DNA of 64,000 nucleotides from Ruegeria_C sp040830705 (GTDB lineage Bacteria > Pseudomonadota > Alphaproteobacteria > Rhodobacterales > Rhodobacteraceae), in assembly GCA_040830705.1 (NCBI GenBank), contig JBFOME010000002.1, forward strand, positions 186,001-250,000, in the 5' to 3' direction. The stretch's first letter is position 1. Each line of letters starts with the position of its first letter. Of this stretch, positions 34,138 to 43,657 are shown in pieces. Under the pieces are notes generated by a model. It did not search any database. It was given only the letters and a program-made list of their open reading frames with translations, and was not told where the DNA came from. A program made the translations under genes and the position numbers.

Positions 34138-34647
34138 TCAGGCTTCGGCCTTGGCAGCAGCAGGGTTGGCGCCGGGCTTGGCGGCACGGCCGGGGTTCAG
34201 CGGATCGTCCTGACGCTGCACCGAACCTTCGAAATGGGCGCCGCTTTCGATCGCGATGGTCTTGTGGATGATGTCGCCTTCGACCCGTGCGGTCGAGGTC
34301 AGGCGCACCTTCAGGCCGCGCACGCGGCCTACGATGCGGCCATTGATCACCACGTCATCGGCGGTGACTTCGCCCTTGATGGTGGCCGATTCTCCGATCG
34401 TCAGCAGATGCGCGCGGATATCGCCCTCGACCGTGCCCTCGACCTGGATGTCGCCAGTGGTCTTGAGGTTGCCGGTTACGTGCAGGTCCGAAGACAGCAC
34501 CGACGCGGGCGCTTTGGGCTTGGGGGCGGTGGGCTTGTAATCGCTCTGGGCAGGCGCTGCGGGGGCCGCCGCAGGGGCGGGAGAGGCGGAGTTGTCCGCT
34601 TCGGGCGCCTTGGTTCCGGGCTCGTTGATTTTGCTCTTAGAAAACAT
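34138..34647 (-). CDS. Bactofilin (polymer-forming cytoskeletal protein)
   Basis: A 169-residue bactofilin: disordered Ala/Pro-rich N-terminus, then the right-handed beta-helix (LKTTGDIQVEGTVEGDIRA, LLTIGESATIKGEVTADDVV, INGRIVGRVRG), then an Ala-rich tail. Bactofilins form filaments on the inner membrane that scaffold wall enzymes. Its start overlaps the end of the M23 peptidase gene, matching the widespread bactofilin-M23 pair that controls cell shape. Confidence 0.93.
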   Translation of the reverse strand: MFSKSKINEPGTKAPEADNSASPAPAAAPAAPAQSDYKPTAPKPKAPASVLSSDLHVTGNLKTTGDIQVEGTVEGDIRAHLLTIGESATIKGEVTADDVVINGRIVGRVRGLKVRLTSTARVEGDIIHKTIAIESGAHFEGSVQRQDDPLNPGRAAKPGANPAAAKAEA

Positions 34648-36040
34648 CTCTTGCAGCCTTGATGTAGGTCATTGGGTTCACGGGTTTACCATTGACGCGC
34701 ACCTCATAGTGCAGATGCGTTCCAGTGGACCGTCCGGTGCTACCCATATCAGCTATGTGATCGCCGCGCGAGACCCTTTGACCGACCTTTACGCGGATCT
34801 TAGTGTTATGAGCGTAAAGTGTCTCAATGCCGAATTCATGCTTGATCTTGACCAGCCGACCAAAGCCTGACTGCCAACCTGCATGGGTGACGACGCCATC
34901 GGCTGTGGCGAAGATATCGGTGCCATGCGCGCCGGCGAAATCGGCCCCGTTATGCATCCTGCGGCCACCCGTTTTTGGGTCGCGACGGGTTCCGAACCCG
35001 CTGGTAAAGCGCACCGCCGCGTTAACCGGGCTGGCAAAGGGGGCTTTCTGGGCAGCGATCCGATAGAGGTTCAACTGATCCATCTGCTGCAACAGCTTGT
35101 TGGCGCGGATCTCGTCGGGCGAGATCTCTTCACCGCGTGTGCTGAAGGACAAAGGGGTCAGCGGACCGCCCACACCGCTGTAACCGCGCCGCACTTGTTC
35201 GATAATACGGTCGGTGGGCATGCCCGCGCTGCGGAACATCTTGTCCAACGGTTCGACCGAGATCGCCATCGCTTCTTCGAGTTGACGGAAAATCTGTTCG
35301 TTCTGTTCGCGCATCAGCGCGATTTCCAGTTCCAACTCGTCGCGCGCTTCCAGCGCGGATTGCGCATCGGCGATAATCTGATCACGTTCCGCTGCCGTCC
35401 GGCTGAGCGCGTCGGCGATCAGATCCATCTGAGCAGGGGCGGCGGTGGCCACATCCTGAGCAGAGCCGCTTTCGGCCTCAAGCTTCATCTGCGCCAGCGT
35501 GGCACGAGCCGTTTCGCGTTCTTTCATCGCTGTGCGAAGCGTGGTCTGGATCACATCGATGCCGGTCTCAAGCTCGCTGCGGCGAATCTCAGAGGTCAGC
35601 AACTCGGACTGCATGGCAGAGACCTGCGCCAGCGCCGCGTTGAAGCGTTCCTGTGCGGCCAGCGCCTCCTCGGCGCGGGCATCGCGTTCCTGTGACAGCG
35701 CATTCAGGCGGTCCTGGTAGGTAGCCTGATCGCGGCGCGCCTGCTCGCGGAAGTTGCCCGACCCGATGCTGTCCATCAACAGGATGGCGGTGGCAACGAT
35801 AGTCCAGGCCACCAGCGCAGAGGCACCGGCAAACGCCACAAGCTGGGTTTCGGGTCGGAGTCGGATGAAGCGGGTGTCGCTGTCTGATTTGAGGAAGACA
35901 CGCCGTTCCGGAAAGCGCCGTTCCAGAAACGCATGAATTTTGATCGCCAGCCTTGTACGCACCCGTATGTCCCTGTCTGCCCCCGAGTGTGGCCCATGGG
36001 TTTCGTGGACCCCTGAGCGTTGGGATGATTGGATAGTCAC
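34637..36040 (-). CDS. M23 metallopeptidase (LytM) with coiled coil, bactofilin partner
   Basis: A 467-residue bitopic peptidase: a membrane helix at about residues 66-90 (LVAFAGASALVAWTIVATAI), a long coiled coil over about 100-270, and a C-terminal LytM domain. Zinc ligands are in HNGADFAG (HxxxD) and HLHYEV (HxH). It is expected to cut peptidoglycan cross-links in the periplasm, guided by the bactofilin encoded immediately downstream and overlapping by 11 bases. Confidence 0.92.
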   Translation of the reverse strand: MTIQSSQRSGVHETHGPHSGADRDIRVRTRLAIKIHAFLERRFPERRVFLKSDSDTRFIRLRPETQLVAFAGASALVAWTIVATAILLMDSIGSGNFREQARRDQATYQDRLNALSQERDARAEEALAAQERFNAALAQVSAMQSELLTSEIRRSELETGIDVIQTTLRTAMKERETARATLAQMKLEAESGSAQDVATAAPAQMDLIADALSRTAAERDQIIADAQSALEARDELELEIALMREQNEQIFRQLEEAMAISVEPLDKMFRSAGMPTDRIIEQVRRGYSGVGGPLTPLSFSTRGEEISPDEIRANKLLQQMDQLNLYRIAAQKAPFASPVNAAVRFTSGFGTRRDPKTGGRRMHNGADFAGAHGTDIFATADGVVTHAGWQSGFGRLVKIKHEFGIETLYAHNTKIRVKVGQRVSRGDHIADMGSTGRSTGTHLHYEVRVNGKPVNPMTYIKAARDVF

Positions 36041-36165
36041 ATGTTAATTATTGGGCAAGGACGACGCCGCGCCATGGGTCTCAATCTGGTATTTTGGGCC
36101 TTTTTTGCGCGGAATATTGCCGACTTTTGCTGCTGAAACCAGCTCGCGCGCAGGTTGCTGCGGCC

Positions 36166-37002
36166 TCACGCCGCAGGCTTACCCGATGGGATGTCATCGG
36201 CCAGCGGCCAGTAGAAATCTGGCGGCAGACCCGCCTCTGCCCGTTTTTCCTCGTTGAAGGGTGGCTTCAGCGCGCCGTGGAAGTAGCGGCGCACGAGGCC
36301 GTGGAACACCTCCTTCGGGTCGCTGTTGTCGCGGCCGCACAGGAAATGAAACCATTTCGAGCCATAGGCCACATGGGCCACCTCCTCGGAGTAAATCACC
36401 TCCAGCGCCGCGACCGCGCCTTTCACGTCCGCTTTGCGATAGATCTCGATCATGCCGGGGGTCACATCCAGCCCGCGCGCTTCAAGTACCATGGGCACAA
36501 CGGCCAATCGCCCGTGCAGATCAGCGACTGTGTCCTCAGCCGCCCGCCACATGCCCGCATGGGCGGGCAGCGCACCGTAGTGACTACCCAATTCCTCAAG
36601 GCAGTCGCTGACCAGATCGAAATGCTTCGACTCCTCGTCGGCGCATTTGACCCAATCGTCGTAAAACCCCATCGGCATCGGCACATGACCGAACCGCGCA
36701 ATGATGTCCCAATGCAGGTCGACCGCGTTCAACTCGATATGCGCCACCGCGTGCAAAAGCGCGATGCGCCCCGCTGGCGAGCCGGTTCTGCGTCTTGGCA
36801 CATCGCGGGGGTTCAGCAGCTCCGGCCTTTCGGGCCGCGACGGGTGCAGTGGCGGCTCGGCAGTGCCAATGGCAATTTCGGGCGCCTCGCCGCGTCGGGA
36901 GGCGAACCATGCCGCCGCATGTTTGCGTGACAAAGCAGTCTTGGCGCGGCCATCGGCGGTGGTCAGAACCTCCACCGCCATCTGGGTCAGGGTCTGTGTC
37001 AC
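36166..37002 (-). CDS. Ferritin-like DUF455 protein
   Basis: A 278-residue DUF455 protein with a di-iron ferritin-like four-helix bundle. Candidate ligands are in LLHAVAHIELNAVDL (E and H), CADEESKHFDLV and VIYSEEVAHVAYG (E and H). The family is related to the tRNA hydroxylase MiaE, but its substrate is unknown. The ATG overlaps the stop of the upstream bcp gene, so it is co-translated with a peroxiredoxin, which suggests an oxidative-stress context. Confidence 0.85.
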   Translation of the reverse strand: MTQTLTQMAVEVLTTADGRAKTALSRKHAAAWFASRRGEAPEIAIGTAEPPLHPSRPERPELLNPRDVPRRRTGSPAGRIALLHAVAHIELNAVDLHWDIIARFGHVPMPMGFYDDWVKCADEESKHFDLVSDCLEELGSHYGALPAHAGMWRAAEDTVADLHGRLAVVPMVLEARGLDVTPGMIEIYRKADVKGAVAALEVIYSEEVAHVAYGSKWFHFLCGRDNSDPKEVFHGLVRRYFHGALKPPFNEEKRAEAGLPPDFYWPLADDIPSGKPAA

Positions 37003-37460
37003 AGGGCTTTAACCGCCTCCAGCACCTCGTCCACATGGCCGGGTACCTTCACCTTGCGCCAGATACGCGTGATCTTGCCTTCGGCATCGATCAGATAGGT
37101 CGCGCGTTCGATTCCCATCGACTTGCGGCCATACATGTTCTTTTCCACCCAGACGCCATATTGCTCGCAGATGTCGGATTCCGCATCCGACAGCATCGTC
37201 GTGGTCAGCCCGTGTTTCGCGACGAACTTGTCATGCTTGGCGACGGTATCCTTCGAGATCCCCAAAACGTGAGCGCCCGCATCGGAAAAAGCCTGCAACT
37301 GCTCGGAAAAGCCGATGGATTCCTTGGTGCAGCCCGGCGTATCATCACGGGGATAGAAAAACAGGACAACCTTGTTGCCGCGCAAATCGGACAGCGTGAC
37401 ATCGCCACCGCCGTCGCGGGGCAGGGTGAAGTCCGGGGCGGTATCGGAAAGATCGGGCAT
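36999..37460 (-). CDS. bcp: Thiol peroxidase of the Bcp/PrxQ family
   Basis: A 153-residue peroxiredoxin reducing hydroperoxides. The peroxidatic Cys is in FYPRDDTPGCTKESIGFSE. The resolving Cys found five residues later in E. coli Bcp is Ile here, so the enzyme is probably of the 1-Cys type or uses another thiol. Other family marks are GISKDTVAKHDKFVAKHGL and KNMYGRKSMGIERATYLID. It overlaps the downstream DUF455 gene at ATGA. Confidence 0.93.
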   Translation of the reverse strand: MPDLSDTAPDFTLPRDGGGDVTLSDLRGNKVVLFFYPRDDTPGCTKESIGFSEQLQAFSDAGAHVLGISKDTVAKHDKFVAKHGLTTTMLSDAESDICEQYGVWVEKNMYGRKSMGIERATYLIDAEGKITRIWRKVKVPGHVDEVLEAVKAL

Positions 37461-37515
37461 GAATGTACTCCGGCGATAAACTGTTGACAGACAATCGGCA
37501 TATTAGGCCGCGAGA

Positions 37516-40500
37516 GTGAAGCGAAAAGGCGTGACGGAGAAAAAGAATATCCCCAAAGGGCCGAAACGCCGCTCACGGGTGGCGCGAGTCTCGATCTGGT
37601 CGATGCGGGGATTTCTGTTGCTCGTGCTGCTGGCCGGGTTCACCGCGATCGTCACGGTGGGCAAGGATATCGATGCGCCGGACTGGCTGCGGCAGCGGGT
37701 TGAGATGCGGCTGGAACGGGTGCTGGGCGGGGCGCAGATCGAGTTCGGCGCGGTCAGTTTCGTAATGGATCAGGGATGGCGCCCGCGACTGCGACTGCGT
37801 GATGTCACTTTGACCGCCGCAGATGGCACACCGATCGCGCGGCTTGCCGACACCCAGGCCAGTCTTGCCATGCGGCCGTTGCTGCGGGGTCAGGTGCAGC
37901 CCAAGCGGATCGCGCTGGACGGCCTCTTTGTGCTGCTGCGCCGCGATGTGGAGGGCAACTTTGCGCTCACCTTCGGCGATGGCGCGGCGCCGCTGGAACG
38001 GGCGCCGAACCTGTCCTCGCTGATCGAGCAATTCGACGAGGTTTTCGAGCAGCCACAGTTAGCGTCGCTGGTCTCGATTGACATGAACGGGCTGACGTTG
38101 AGCTACGAGGATGCACGCCACGGCCGGGCCTGGACGTTGGATGGCGGCCGCATCGAGGTCTATCGCACTGATGACGTGCTGCGGATGGCCACCAGCTTTT
38201 CGCTGCTGGGCGGGCGTGACTATGCCAGCAGTATCGAGGCCAACTACACCAGCAGTATCGGATCGCGCGAGGCCTCTTTTGGAATCTCGATCAGCGATCT
38301 GCCCTCCGATGATATCGCTGTGCAGAGCGTGGCTCTGGCCTGGCTGGAGGTTTTGCGCGCGCCCATATCGGGGGCGCTTCGTGGTGGCATCGATGCGGCT
38401 GGCGTGCTGCAGCCGGTCTCTGCCACGCTGCAGATCGGCGAGGGGGTGGTGCAGCCCACGAATGAAACGCGCCCGATCCCGTTCCGCCATGCACGCACCT
38501 ATTTCACCTATGATCCCGGTGCCCAGGTGCTGCGCTTTGACGAATTGGCGGTGGATAGTGCCTGGGGCAGGGCCTCGGGCACCGGCACGGCTTATTTGAA
38601 CGGTGCCGACAGGGGTCAGTTGGACAGTATCGAGGCGCAGTTCAGGCTGAGCGGTCTGGCGGTCAATCCGAGGGATTTCTACCCTGAGCCGCTGCAGCTG
38701 GATACGGCCGAACTGGATTTCCGGCTCGATCTCAGCCCGTTCCGGTTGCGTCTGGGACAGATGAACATTCGTGACGAGGACCGCAGCCTGCATTTGCGAG
38801 GCGATCTGGCCGCCGCGCCCGAAGGCTGGGACCTGTCGGTGGATGGCAAGCTGGACCGGATCACACCCAAACAACTGCTGCATTACTGGCCCGAGGGACT
38901 GGCGGTGAAGCCGCGCAAATGGGTGTCCGAGAACCTGCGGGCCGGGCAGGTCAGTAACGCAGAACTTGCGCTGCGGCTGCGCCCCGACCAGCCGCCCGAT
39001 ATTTACGCGGGATTCGATTTTGACGAGGCTGAGGTGAAGTTCGCACGGCCCCTGCCGCCGCTGACGCGAGCCCGGGGGCGGGCCGACCTGTTCGGGCGGC
39101 GCTTTACTGTCACTGCAAGCGCCGGGCAGGTTGTCAGTGATGCGGGGGCTGTGATCGACGCGGCGGGCTCTTCGTTCATCATTCCCGACATCGGGATCAA
39201 GAAGGCCGCGCCGGGCATTGCACGGCTGGCGGCCCGCGGTCCGGTGACGGGCATGTTGTCGCTGCTGAACCGACCGCCGCTGCGCCTGATGGACAAAGCC
39301 AAGCTGCCGGTTGATGCGGTGCAGGGCGACGTCGAGATGACAGGAACGCTGGCCCTGCCGCTGAAAGATAAGGTGAAACTGCCGGACATGGAGTTTCACT
39401 TCGCAGGCACGGTAACCGACGCTGCCAGCGACATTCTTGTGCCCGGTCAGGATGTCAGTGCGGCGTCCCTGGCGCTTAGCGGTGATCAAACCGGTGTGAA
39501 CTTGTCCGGCCCGGCCTTGTTCGGGGCAGTGCCGATGGGGATTGAGTGGCGACAGCCGATCGGCAAGGGGCCCGAGACACGCAGTCGGCTGACCGGCTGG
39601 ATCGAGCTGTCGCCCGCGCTGCTGGACGAGTTGAATGCGGGGCTGCCTGAAAGCATGGTCAGCGGCTCTGGCCGCGCGGATATCGCTTTTGAGGTCGGCG
39701 GCGGTACGCCGCCCGAACTGGCCGTCAGGTCCGACCTAGTGGGGGTCGTGCTGGCAATCCCTGAGCTGGGCTGGCGCAAGCCAGCCTCGGTCGCGGGCAA
39801 TCTTGAAATCAACACGGTGCCCAAACCGGGCGCGGATATCGACCGGATCGCAGTTCAGGCGGCTGGTCTGCGGGCGCAAGGCCGTATCAGCTTTGGCGAG
39901 AATGATGAATTTGAGCGCGCCAGCTTCAGCAGTTTCGAGCTGCGCAACTGGATTGCCACCCCGGTCGAGTTGATCGGAAGGGGTCGCGGCGCCCCAGATA
40001 TCCGCCTGCTTGGCGGGCGGGTCGATATGCGCAATGCCACATTTGGTAGCGGCAGCTCTGGTGGAGGCGGCGGCAGCGGCCCCCGGATCACCGCCAATCT
40101 GGACCGCTTGCAGATCACCGACAGCATCGCGCTGACCGGGTTTCGGGGGGATTTCACCACCGGCGGCGGGCCAAGCGGAAATTTCACAGGCGCGATCAAT
40201 GGTGGTACGCAGATCAACGGCCAAATGCAGCGCCGTGGAAGGCGAAGCGGGTTTGTCCTGCAATCCGACGATGCGGGCGGCGTGTTTCGGTCGGCGCAGT
40301 TGCTCAACCAGGCGCGTGGCGGATCGTTCCAACTGACATTGGAGCCGGTCGAGAGCGACGGGCATTACGACGGGCAGTTGAGAGTGCGCAATACCCGGAT
40401 CAAGGATGCCCCCGCCATGGCGGCACTTCTGAACGCGATCAGCATTGTGGGTTTGATCGACGAGATGTCGGGGCAAGGTATCCAATTTTCGTCGATGGAT

Positions 40501-40887
40501 GGCCGGTTTCGCCTGACCCCAACCGAGGTGATCGTGCTGGAGGGCAGCGCTGTTGGACCGTCAATGGGCATCTCGGTCGATGGCCGCGTCGACACCGAAC
40601 GGCGCTTGCTGAACCTGCGCGGCGTGATCTCACCGGTTTATCTGCTCAATGCCGTGGGCCGGGTGATCAGCCGAAGCGGCGAGGGGTTGTTTGGGTTCAA
40701 CTATACGCTCACCGGCCCGCTCGGCGATCCAAGGGTTGGGGTGAACCCGCTTTCGGCGCTGACGCCTGGCATCTTGCGCGACATCTTCCGTGGCGAGCCG
40801 CGCCCGACCGTGCCGGGCGACAGCCGCACCCGAACCAGGAAACCCCCACGCGAGTCGCTGACCAAACGCTATGGCGAAGATCGCTAG
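37516..40887 (+). CDS. Large AsmA/YhdP-like envelope protein
   Basis: A 1,123-residue protein with a single N-terminal membrane helix (residues about 32-50, GFLLLVLLAGFTAIVTVG) and a very long beta-rich periplasmic region. DUF3971 and AsmA-like C-terminal features are visible (LLHYWPEGLAVKPRKWVSEN, LNAISIVGLIDEMSGQGIQF, LNLRGVISPVYLLNAVGRVI). Proteins of this type are bridge-like lipid transporters between inner and outer membranes. The start at GTG 37516 is uncertain; GTG 37531 is an alternative. The C-terminus is basic and disordered. Confidence 0.85.
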   Translation: MKRKGVTEKKNIPKGPKRRSRVARVSIWSMRGFLLLVLLAGFTAIVTVGKDIDAPDWLRQRVEMRLERVLGGAQIEFGAVSFVMDQGWRPRLRLRDVTLTAADGTPIARLADTQASLAMRPLLRGQVQPKRIALDGLFVLLRRDVEGNFALTFGDGAAPLERAPNLSSLIEQFDEVFEQPQLASLVSIDMNGLTLSYEDARHGRAWTLDGGRIEVYRTDDVLRMATSFSLLGGRDYASSIEANYTSSIGSREASFGISISDLPSDDIAVQSVALAWLEVLRAPISGALRGGIDAAGVLQPVSATLQIGEGVVQPTNETRPIPFRHARTYFTYDPGAQVLRFDELAVDSAWGRASGTGTAYLNGADRGQLDSIEAQFRLSGLAVNPRDFYPEPLQLDTAELDFRLDLSPFRLRLGQMNIRDEDRSLHLRGDLAAAPEGWDLSVDGKLDRITPKQLLHYWPEGLAVKPRKWVSENLRAGQVSNAELALRLRPDQPPDIYAGFDFDEAEVKFARPLPPLTRARGRADLFGRRFTVTASAGQVVSDAGAVIDAAGSSFIIPDIGIKKAAPGIARLAARGPVTGMLSLLNRPPLRLMDKAKLPVDAVQGDVEMTGTLALPLKDKVKLPDMEFHFAGTVTDAASDILVPGQDVSAASLALSGDQTGVNLSGPALFGAVPMGIEWRQPIGKGPETRSRLTGWIELSPALLDELNAGLPESMVSGSGRADIAFEVGGGTPPELAVRSDLVGVVLAIPELGWRKPASVAGNLEINTVPKPGADIDRIAVQAAGLRAQGRISFGENDEFERASFSSFELRNWIATPVELIGRGRGAPDIRLLGGRVDMRNATFGSGSSGGGGGSGPRITANLDRLQITDSIALTGFRGDFTTGGGPSGNFTGAINGGTQINGQMQRRGRRSGFVLQSDDAGGVFRSAQLLNQARGGSFQLTLEPVESDGHYDGQLRVRNTRIKDAPAMAALLNAISIVGLIDEMSGQGIQFSSMDGRFRLTPTEVIVLEGSAVGPSMGISVDGRVDTERRLLNLRGVISPVYLLNAVGRVISRSGEGLFGFNYTLTGPLGDPRVGVNPLSALTPGILRDIFRGEPRPTVPGDSRTRTRKPPRESLTKRYGEDR

Positions 40888-40923
40888 TTTCCAATCCCGC
40901 CGCCGCGCCGTATAGGGCGGCCC

Positions 40924-41970
40924 ATGAAACTCAGCGATTTCGATTTCCATCTTCCAGAAGACCTGATCGCAACCCGGCCCGCCAACCCGCGTTCCTCGGC
41001 GCGGTTGCTGGTGGCCGAGGGCGCCCGGATAAGAGATGCCCATGTCTACGATCTGCCCGATTGGCTTCAACCCGGCGACCGGCTTGTCCTGAACGACACA
41101 AAGGTGATCCCGGCGCGTTTGAGCGGGCAGCGTCATCGCGACAGCGCTCAGGGGCCGGTTTCGGCCCGGATCGAGGCGACATTGCTGGAGCCGCGCGCCG
41201 ATGGCGATTGGGCAGCATTGGTGAAACCGCTCAAAAAGGTGAAACCGGGTGAAGACATCCACTTCTCGAACGCGCTCAGCGCTACGCTGAATGCGGTTGA
41301 GGATGGGCAGGCAGTACTGCGGTTCAACCTGACGGGCGAGGATTTCGACGCAGCACTAGCGGAGGCAGGCGCGATGCCGTTGCCGCCGTATATCGCCACC
41401 AAACGCCCCGCAGATGCGCGCGACAAAACCGATTATCAGACCGTCTGGGCCCGGCATTCCGGCGCCGTTGCGGCCCCTACCGCCTCGTTGCATTTCGACG
41501 AGGCGTTGCTGGCCGCATTGGCCAATCGAGGTGTCGATTTCACTCATGTGACCCTGCATGTGGGCGCGGGCACTTTCCTGCCCGTGAAGGTCGAGGATGT
41601 GACGACCCATAAGATGCACGCGGAATGGGGTCGGGTCAGCACGCAAGCGGCAGAAGAGATCGCCGCGACTCAGCGCGCCGGCGGCCGGATCATCCCGGTG
41701 GGCACCACAGCGCTACGTCTGATCGAAAGCGCCGCGCGCGGCGGGGCGATCGCGCCGTGGGAAGGCGAGACCGATATCTTCATCTATCCCGGCTTTGAGT
41801 TCCGGGTGACCGACGCGCTGATGACCAATTTTCACCTGCCCAAGTCGACCCTACTGATGCTGGTGTCGGCACTGGTCGGGCAGGACCGCGCCCGCGCGAT
41901 TTACGCGCATGCGATTGACCAGAAATACCGCTTCTTCTCCTACGGCGACTCCTCACTGCTGATCCCCTGA
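40924..41970 (+). CDS. queA: S-adenosylmethionine:tRNA ribosyltransferase-isomerase QueA
   Basis: Makes epoxyqueuosine in tRNA anticodons from the 7-aminomethyl-7-deazaguanine base. The 348-residue protein has the family marks DFDFHLPEDLIATRPANPRS, LVLNDTKVIPARL, VTLHVGAGTFLPVKVED, MHAEWGRVS and TNFHLPKSTLLMLVSALVG. ATG 40924 is 36 bases after the preceding stop. No other queuosine gene is in the window. Confidence 0.96.
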   Translation: MKLSDFDFHLPEDLIATRPANPRSSARLLVAEGARIRDAHVYDLPDWLQPGDRLVLNDTKVIPARLSGQRHRDSAQGPVSARIEATLLEPRADGDWAALVKPLKKVKPGEDIHFSNALSATLNAVEDGQAVLRFNLTGEDFDAALAEAGAMPLPPYIATKRPADARDKTDYQTVWARHSGAVAAPTASLHFDEALLAALANRGVDFTHVTLHVGAGTFLPVKVEDVTTHKMHAEWGRVSTQAAEEIAATQRAGGRIIPVGTTALRLIESAARGGAIAPWEGETDIFIYPGFEFRVTDALMTNFHLPKSTLLMLVSALVGQDRARAIYAHAIDQKYRFFSYGDSSLLIP

Positions 41971-42076
41971 GCGTGACCCGGAACCGACTATGAAATTGTC
42001 GTAGACAAGCGCGTCTGCACTGCGCACAGATGTCACCGTGCGGTCAAGGCCATTCGGTCAACAGGGGAGGCTGCGG

Positions 42077-43348
42077 ATGCTTCAGGTACTTTCCAGCGCA
42101 TGGGCGCTTTTGCTGGGCATGGGCCTGCTGATGGTCGGCAACGGCCTACAGGGAACGTTGCTAGGTGTGCGCGGCGAGATGGAGGGGTTCTCGACGCTTG
42201 AGATGTCCTTCGTGATGTCTGCTTATTTCCTCGGCTTTCTTGGTGGCTCGCGTCTGGCACCCGAGATGATCCGCCGTGTTGGACATGTGCGCGTCTTTGC
42301 GGCACTGGCCTCGTTCATCTCGGCGGTGATGATCATGTATCCGCTGCTGACCAACCCCGTAGCATGGATCTTGGGCCGCGTGGTGATCGGGTTCTGTTTC
42401 TCTGGCGTATATGTGACGGCCGAAAGCTGGCTGAACAATGCCGCTGACAACGAAAACCGGGGCAAGGCGCTGTCGCTCTACATGATCGTACAGATGACCG
42501 GCATTGTCACGGCGCAGGCGCTGATGCTGGTGGGCGGGCCGGAAGGCTACGAATCCTTTGTCATCGCTTCGATCCTCGTCTCGATTTCTTTTGCACCGAT
42601 CCTGCTGTCGATTTCACCGACCCCGGCCTTTGACACCGCCAAGCCGATGAGCCTGCGGAAGATCCGGCAGATTTCGCCGCTGGGCTGTGTCGGCATGTTC
42701 CTGCTGGGGGGCGTCTTTTCGGCGCAGTTCGGCATGGCCGCGGTCTATGGTTCTGCCGCCGGGCTGTCGCTTACGCAGATTTCCATCTTTGTGGCGACCT
42801 TCTATATTGCCGCGCTGCTGGTACAATACCCGCTGGGCTGGCTGTCGGACCGGATGGACCGACGGCGGTTGATCTTTCTAGTTGCCGGTGGCGGTGCCGG
42901 CGGTGCGCTGTTGGCCATGCTCCTGGGCAACCACTTTGTAATCCTGCTTCTGGCGGCGTTTGTGATCGGCGGCATGTCCAACCCGCTTTATTCCCTGCTG
43001 CTGGCACATACGAATGACTTTCTGGGCCATGACGATATGGCTGCGGCCTCGGGCGGGTTGGTCTTCATCAACGGGCTTGGCGCGATTGCAGGTCCGCTCA
43101 TCACCGGCTGGCTGATGAGCGATCAGGTCTTTGGTCCTCCGGGTTTTTTCGTGCTGATCGCTGTGCTGCTGCTTGTGCTGGCGCTTTATGCCGCCTTCCG
43201 AATGACCCAGCGTCCCACAATCCCGATCGAGGAAACTGGAACCATTTCGCCGATGGGGCCGATTGCGACTCAGGTTGCGATGGAGGTTGCGCAGGAGGTC
43301 GCAATCGAGGCCGAACTGGAGGGGCAGGAGGCCGAGCAATCGGCCTGA
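42077..43348 (+). CDS. MFS transporter, YcaD-like
   Basis: A 423-residue major facilitator with about 12 membrane helices. Motifs include ESWLNNAADNENRGKALSLY in the loop after helix 4 and the repeated-half loop LGWLSDRMDRRRLIFL. This resembles the YcaD family, whose substrates are not known. A GGGGAGG ribosome site 6 bases before ATG 42077 decides the start. The last ~30 residues are acidic and Glu-rich (VAQEVAIEAELEGQEAEQSA). Confidence 0.88.
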   Translation: MLQVLSSAWALLLGMGLLMVGNGLQGTLLGVRGEMEGFSTLEMSFVMSAYFLGFLGGSRLAPEMIRRVGHVRVFAALASFISAVMIMYPLLTNPVAWILGRVVIGFCFSGVYVTAESWLNNAADNENRGKALSLYMIVQMTGIVTAQALMLVGGPEGYESFVIASILVSISFAPILLSISPTPAFDTAKPMSLRKIRQISPLGCVGMFLLGGVFSAQFGMAAVYGSAAGLSLTQISIFVATFYIAALLVQYPLGWLSDRMDRRRLIFLVAGGGAGGALLAMLLGNHFVILLLAAFVIGGMSNPLYSLLLAHTNDFLGHDDMAAASGGLVFINGLGAIAGPLITGWLMSDQVFGPPGFFVLIAVLLLVLALYAAFRMTQRPTIPIEETGTISPMGPIATQVAMEVAQEVAIEAELEGQEAEQSA

Positions 43349-43657
43349 TTGCTTGGGTTCTCTGGCGCCGACGGCGACAATGCGCGACCGAGATCACGCA
43401 TTGTTTCACTTTTTCGAGCGATGTCACCAGGATGTCACACCGCAAATTGGAAACAATCACCGCTCCAAAACGGGCCGTTACCGCAAAAACTTTATAAAAG
43501 TGTTATGAACTTCACACTCGAGGGCAAAAATTAAGCAAATCAAAGGAAACAATCGCAACAGTCAGAGGTTGTTGCAATTCGTGACTGTATCGGGGCTGCA
43601 AAAAAAGTGTTACTCTACATATGCCTTTGGGGGGCTCAAGAAAGGTGGAGTGAGGAC
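43349..43657. other. AT-richer spacer of 309 bases after the MFS gene
   Basis: Holds the MFS terminator (43377-43412) and a short inverted repeat, GCAACA (43557-43562) with TGTTGC, inside an AT-richer stretch that probably carries the promoter of the DUF924 gene. No gene or RNA was recognised. Confidence 0.5.
43377..43412 (+). terminator. Terminator-like hairpin after the MFS gene
   Basis: ACAATGCG (43377-43384) pairs with CGCATTGT (43397-43404), followed by TTCACTTTTT. Confidence 0.65.

Noticed and set aside
38059..39489. 476-codon minus-strand ORF inside the AsmA/YhdP-like gene
   Set aside because: Antisense shadow; the plus frame has a membrane anchor and family features.
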